From NCBI RefSeq assembly GCF_014651935.1, contig NZ_BMXV01000002.1, positions 1-64,000 of the forward strand: DNA of 64,000 bases. Reading direction: 5' to 3'. The notes beneath the pieces were generated by a model that did no database searches, was not told the DNA's origin, and worked only from the letters and a program-made list of their open reading frames with translations. A program made the position numbers and the translations under genes. Below are positions 60,212-64,000 of this stretch, one piece after another; the first letter of the stretch is position 1, and each line of letters opens with the position of its first letter. The DNA is from Marinobacter zhanjiangensis (GTDB lineage: Bacteria > Pseudomonadota > Gammaproteobacteria > Pseudomonadales > Oleiphilaceae).

Positions 60212-61426
60212 TCAGGCGTTGTTCTGCTTCCAGTCGCGCTTGATTTTCTTGGCCAGGGACCACTTGTGCACCTCGGTGGGGCCGTCATATACCCGGAAGG
60301 CCCGGATTTCACGGAACACCTGCTCTACGATGGTGTGCTCGGTGAGGCCGTTGCCGCCCATCACCTGGACACATCGGTCGGCAATGCGCATCAGGGCCTC
60401 GCTGACGGCGACCTTGGCCATTGAGCTCTCGGTACCACCCTTTTCACCGCGATCCAGCACAGCGGCGCACCAGTCGATCATCAGGTGACACTGCTGCAGG
60501 TCGATCAGGTTCTCCGCCAGCATGAAGCCCACGCCCTCGTGGTCAACCAGCGGCTTGCCAAATGCCATGCGACGATTGGCATAGTCCGAGGCAATCTCGT
60601 TGGCCCTGATGCACGCGCCCAGCCAGCGCATGCAATGGGACAGCCGGGCAGGTGCAAGGCGCACCTGGGCGTAGCGGAAGCCGTCACCCGCAGCACCGAG
60701 CATCTGCTCGTCAGGTACACGGAGGTCTTTGATGGTGACGGTGGCATGACCTCCCGGCATGGAACTGTCGATAGTGCGGGGCACCTGGTCAATGCGGATT
60801 GCGGGGTTCGGGAGATCTGTCAGGAACATGCAGGCGCCTTCCTCGGCCTTGGCCATGATGATTCCAACTCCCGCTCCTTCGGCACCGGTAATGAATGCCT
60901 TACGACCATTGATCACCCATTCATTACCCTCCTTGTGGCATCTGGTGATCATCATTGACGGATCAGAGCCTGCGCCTCCCTCGTCAGCCGGCTCGGTCAT
61001 GAAGAACGCTGACCGCTTCTTGCCTTCAACGATCGGCGTCAGGAACCGCTCCTGAATCATCGGACTGCCCATCTTGCCCAGCAGATACATGTTGCCCTCG
61101 TCAGGTGCTGCGGTGTTACAGGCCAGAGGGCCAAGCGGAGACAGGCCGCTCTTGATCAGAACCAGGGCGGTCCCGCGCTGGCTGAGGTGTCCTCCATCGG
61201 GGAAGATATGTGGCGTCAGAACGCCCGCCTGCCGTGCTTTCTGACGCAGCTCCAGGGTCAGTTCGTCAGTAGGGCAGTCATGATGGTCTCGCCGGAAGTC
61301 ATGTTCATAGGGCATGATGACCTCACGAACAAAGCGCTCTACGTTTGCAGCGATTTCTTCAGCCTTTGCTCGGTCGGGGAAACTGTCGTCAGCGATTGCG
61401 CCCGTGTTGGTGTCGTTGTTGTTCAT
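60212..61426 (-). CDS. Acyl-CoA dehydrogenase
   Basis: A 404-aa FAD-dependent acyl-CoA dehydrogenase that introduces the trans-2 double bond. Visible are the FFMTEPADEGGAGSD flavin-binding region near residue 120, WVINGRKAFITGA near 150, and the C-terminal QVMGGNGLTEHTIVEQVFREIRAFRVYDGPTEVH block. The catalytic base position expected near YDGPTE lies in the usual place but lacks the E of the typical YEGT(E) sequence, so base identity is unclear. The start at 61426 follows GGAGA; the frame extends to 61462. Substrate unknown. It is divergent from the TRAP binding-protein gene. Confidence 0.9.
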   Translation of the reverse strand: MNNNDTNTGAIADDSFPDRAKAEEIAANVERFVREVIMPYEHDFRRDHHDCPTDELTLELRQKARQAGVLTPHIFPDGGHLSQRGTALVLIKSGLSPLGPLACNTAAPDEGNMYLLGKMGSPMIQERFLTPIVEGKKRSAFFMTEPADEGGAGSDPSMMITRCHKEGNEWVINGRKAFITGAEGAGVGIIMAKAEEGACMFLTDLPNPAIRIDQVPRTIDSSMPGGHATVTIKDLRVPDEQMLGAAGDGFRYAQVRLAPARLSHCMRWLGACIRANEIASDYANRRMAFGKPLVDHEGVGFMLAENLIDLQQCHLMIDWCAAVLDRGEKGGTESSMAKVAVSEALMRIADRCVQVMGGNGLTEHTIVEQVFREIRAFRVYDGPTEVHKWSLAKKIKRDWKQNNA

Positions 61427-61719
61427 CTGTGCATCTCCGTTATATCTGTTGAATGGAGTCACTTCCGGGCAAGCGTGCGAATAAGCCCGATACTGCGACG
61501 AGTCTGGCGGTGCAAGCTGTTCTTACCATCGTCGCAATGGACGAATCGGATGGCTCGCCCGGATTCCGGTTCAGGCCCGGCTGAAGGAAATCAGAGCCAG
61601 GTATCCATTTAACGGCGGGCTTTAGTCAGGGAAATGGATTCCACAACATGGGATCCGTATAGTGGAAATCGAACCAATCTGGTTTCTTTATGAAACAACA
61701 ATAACTGTGGAGTTCCCCC

Positions 61720-62859
61720 ATGCATAAATACCCACTTGCAATGGCGATGGGCCTGCTGGCCCTGAGCCCCCTTACCCTTCAGGCGACCGAGCTGCGGTAT
61801 GCGTCGGGTTATCCCCAGGGCAGTATCACCAGTGATGCCCTGGGCGTATTTACCGAGCGTCTTGACGAGGTATCCGGTGGTGATCTCGGAGTTCAGGTGT
61901 ACGAGCTGTCGCTGCTCAATCTTCGCGAGACTCCGTCCGGTATCCGCGATGGCATGGCGGATATGGGGGTGGTTCTGACACCCTATTTTCCGGCAGATTA
62001 TCCTCACACCAACATGGTGGCTGAGGTGTCCATGTCGATCGAACTGACTGAGGGCGGCTCGTCCCAGGCTGGCCTGGTCTACACCGGCGCCATGTCGGAG
62101 TTCATTTTCACGGAATGTGGGGAGTGTCGTGACGAGTTCGCCGCCCAGAATCAGTTGTTTCTCGGTAGTGCTGCCACGCCCCCTTATTCGCTACTGTGCC
62201 GTGAAAAGGTGGACAGCCTGGAAGCTCTGGAAGGCAAGAATCTGAGAACATCCGGGGCTCAATGGGCACGTTGGGCCGAGTCAGTAGGCGCCAACCCCAT
62301 CACCATGTCCGTTAATGAAATCTACGAAGGCCTGAGTCAAGGCGTTGTCGATTGCTCGGTTCAGTCCACCTCGGAGTTGTCCGTTTTCAACCTGTTTGAG
62401 GTGGTGGATGACATCACCGTGAATTACCCCAGCGGCACGTTCAGTGGTGTGGGTTCCGCCAATATCAACCTGGACAGCTGGCGCTCTCTGAGCGACGAGC
62501 AGCGCCGGTCTCTGCTGGAGGCCACCGCAGTGCTCTCGGCGGAGTTCAGCTGGGGCTACGAGAAGGGAGCTGTGGACAACGAGCGCACTGCCGAGGAACA
62601 GGGCATTGGCCTGACCCAGCCGACCGAAGCCATGTTGCAAAAGAACCGCGAATTCATTCGTGAGGACCTGAAAACCATCGCCTCTGCCTACGAGGAGCGT
62701 TATGGGATCGAGCAGGCCGACGAAAAGATTGCCCGGTTTCGGGAGCTGCTGGCCGAGTGGCGTGATCGCATCGATGGTATCGAGAGCGGTGACGAGCTGG
62801 CGAAACTTTACTGGGAGCACGTGTTCTCCCAAGTGGATGCCACACAGTACGGTCTGTAA
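61720..62859 (+). CDS. TRAP transporter solute-binding protein (DctP family)
   Basis: A 379-aa periplasmic binding protein for a TRAP transporter. A signal peptide ends near ATELRYASGYPQG. Characteristic segments are GDLGVQVYELSLL, GMADMGVVLTPYF and the GKNLRTSGAQWARWAESVGANPI dicarboxylate-type motif near 170, with VVDCSVQSTSELSVFNLFEVV following. No DctQ/DctM genes are in view, so it either pairs with a distant transporter or with genes outside the window. A clear terminator follows. Substrate cannot be predicted. Confidence 0.9.
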   Translation: MHKYPLAMAMGLLALSPLTLQATELRYASGYPQGSITSDALGVFTERLDEVSGGDLGVQVYELSLLNLRETPSGIRDGMADMGVVLTPYFPADYPHTNMVAEVSMSIELTEGGSSQAGLVYTGAMSEFIFTECGECRDEFAAQNQLFLGSAATPPYSLLCREKVDSLEALEGKNLRTSGAQWARWAESVGANPITMSVNEIYEGLSQGVVDCSVQSTSELSVFNLFEVVDDITVNYPSGTFSGVGSANINLDSWRSLSDEQRRSLLEATAVLSAEFSWGYEKGAVDNERTAEEQGIGLTQPTEAMLQKNREFIREDLKTIASAYEERYGIEQADEKIARFRELLAEWRDRIDGIESGDELAKLYWEHVFSQVDATQYGL

Positions 62860-62868
62860 ATAGCAATC

Positions 62869-62912
62869 GGGGCCAAGGACCGGCCCCTCTTTACCAGGTA
62901 GCTTGCTACCTG
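62869..62912 (+). terminator. Terminator and second hairpin after dctP-like gene
   Basis: GGGGCC (62869-62874) and GGCCCC (62882-62887) with a 7-base loop, followed by TCTTT, form an intrinsic terminator. Directly after it CAGGTAGC/GCTACCTG (62895-62902 and 62905-62912) forms a tight second hairpin with a 2-base loop. The pair also separates the convergent amidase gene. Confidence 0.75.
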
Positions 62913-62929
62913 ATCGGTCCCGTTTTCTT

Positions 62930-64000
62930 TCAGTAACCTGGCGGTACCCTGAATCCCGCCAGCCCTTCATCTTCCAGCAACCCGGCAAACGCCAGCGTGG
63001 TCAGGTCTCGCCCCGGAGCACCGATGACCTGGATGTTGTAGGGCAGGCCCTGCCGGGTGACGCCGATGGGTACCGAGGTGGCCGGCAAGCCCAGCAACGT
63101 GGCCAGGGCGATCCAGCAGAACTGGTCATGGTAGGCCCGTGCCTCGCCATTGACCTGGATCTGGCGGCGATACTGCGGGTCACGCTGGTCATGAGGAATG
63201 GCCGTTACCGGGTTGACCGGCGCCAGTATCACGTCCACTTCCCGGAATATCTCTTCCACCTGTTCGCGCATTTTCTCGCGGGTTTCGTTCCACCGCATCC
63301 AGCGGCTGATGCTCTGGCTGGTGCCGCGGGCGAATTCCGACATGCCGATGGTCATGGGGCCCATTTTTCGCAGCGGTCTTTCGGCCAGGGCGAAGAGCTT
63401 CAGGCGCCGTTTTTGCCGGCGGCTCATGCCACTGCTCAGCAGGCTGCCAAGCAGGTTGAAATAGACCGGCATGATGTGTTCCAGGGACAGCAGGGGATGG
63501 CGCAACGGGGTGACCAGGCTGCCGTGCTCGGCCAGTTGGTCGGACAATCGGCGCAGGCCGTTGATCATCTCATGGTCCACCGGGCAGTCCGGGTCGTCCA
63601 GCCACAGGCCAACCCGGGCCTGTTCCAGAGACCCGAGCTGCGGGGGCTCCATGGCAAGCTGCCAGCTCCGTGCGTGGTGCGGGCGTGGGCCGACGATCAC
63701 CTTCAGCAGGGTTTCCAGGTCGCGGGCGGAACGGGCCATGGGACCACCGTCGGCAAGGTCCGGTTGGCTGATGGTGCCGGGCGGGCCCGGTATGTGCCCG
63801 CGAAAGGAAACCAGGGTACGGCTGGGCTTGTGGCCGAAAACGCCGCAGAAATGGGCCGGGGTGCGGATGGAGCCGGCCAGGTCGCTGCCCACTTCCAGTG
63901 GCGTCAGGCCTGCTGCCAGGGCTGCCGCCGAGCCGCCAGACGAGCCGCCCGGGGTATGGTCCCGGTTCCAGGGGTTGTTGGTGGTGCCGAAGACCCTGTT
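62930..64000 (-). CDS. Amidase signature family enzyme, 5' end outside window
   Basis: A partial protein of 356 residues; the frame is open to the window edge. The amidase signature is visible near its start: PGGSSGGSAAALAAGLTPLEVGSDLAGSIR, containing the glycine-rich loop, the cis-serine and the nucleophile serine; the catalytic lysine lies upstream and is not included. Later segments (LALPATSVPIGVTRQGLPYNIQVIGAPG) match the C-terminal part of the family. It hydrolyses an amide; substrate unknown. It converges with the TRAP binding-protein gene, with two hairpins between. Confidence 0.88.
   Translation of the reverse strand, partial: NRVFGTTNNPWNRDHTPGGSSGGSAAALAAGLTPLEVGSDLAGSIRTPAHFCGVFGHKPSRTLVSFRGHIPGPPGTISQPDLADGGPMARSARDLETLLKVIVGPRPHHARSWQLAMEPPQLGSLEQARVGLWLDDPDCPVDHEMINGLRRLSDQLAEHGSLVTPLRHPLLSLEHIMPVYFNLLGSLLSSGMSRRQKRRLKLFALAERPLRKMGPMTIGMSEFARGTSQSISRWMRWNETREKMREQVEEIFREVDVILAPVNPVTAIPHDQRDPQYRRQIQVNGEARAYHDQFCWIALATLLGLPATSVPIGVTRQGLPYNIQVIGAPGRDLTTLAFAGLLEDEGLAGFRVPPGY

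Overview
The window looks like chromosome of a marine gammaproteobacterium, most like Marinobacter by general impression: moderately GC-rich housekeeping and metabolic genes, a TRAP-type solute-binding protein, CoA-linked catabolic genes and copper-handling genes. No plasmid, phage structural, integrase or CRISPR genes are visible.

Layout. 0-6 kb: a truncated LPD1/CLCA_X-type gene, umuC without a visible umuD, a yedK-type SOS peptidase, and a SoxC-like sulfite dehydrogenase with its cytochrome c. Around 6 kb: an initiator tRNA with a strong promoter and terminator. 6.5-10.3 kb: an SbcD/SbcC-like nuclease-ATPase pair. 10.4-13.8 kb: a CocE-type hydrolase and an ATP-grasp ligase. 14-17.6 kb: a PaaX-like regulator divergent from a crotonase and an acyl-CoA synthetase. 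17.7-19 kb: two pseudogenes (cyclase family; M23 peptidase with an in-frame stop). 19-25.3 kb: nitroreductase, cation transporter, DUF1778-GNAT toxin-antitoxin pair, small hypotheticals, a metallophosphatase and a YqiA-like esterase.

25.8-51.0 kb is the centrepiece: a dense island that I read as a phosphorothioate (PT) DNA-backbone modification and restriction system of the Ssp type. sspA (cysteine desulfurase) diverges from sspB-sspC-sspD (DUF4007 protein, P-loop ATPase, PAPS-reductase-like PP-loop enzyme). A GmrSD-like sspE (DUF262 plus HNH) faces sspD. Upstream lies a five-gene, translationally coupled operon of about 16 kb. It encodes a NERD nuclease-pseudokinase-kinase-DptF-like ATPase fusion, a DptG-like protein, a 1777-aa DptH-like protein with a visible PD-(D/E)XK motif and a HerA/FtsK ATPase, a second DUF4007 protein, and a second SspC-like ATPase. 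PT modification by SspABCD would mark self DNA. SspE would act on phage as the PT-sensing arm, and the five-gene operon would be a second, kinase-controlled arm like the published SspFGH or DptFGH modules. The kinase/NERD fusion and the second SspB/SspC-like pair are the least familiar parts.

51-54.8 kb: two orphan antitoxin-like genes, a gamma-glutamylcyclotransferase-like gene and a tandem-AAA ATPase. 55-60.1 kb: a probable copper/metal cluster (small HMA-like protein, APC permease, small membrane protein, CopA-type ATPase, DUF302, DUF3147). 60.2-64 kb: an acyl-CoA dehydrogenase, a TRAP solute-binding protein and the 3' part of an amidase.

All functional names come from reading motifs and from remembered family features; no database search was run.
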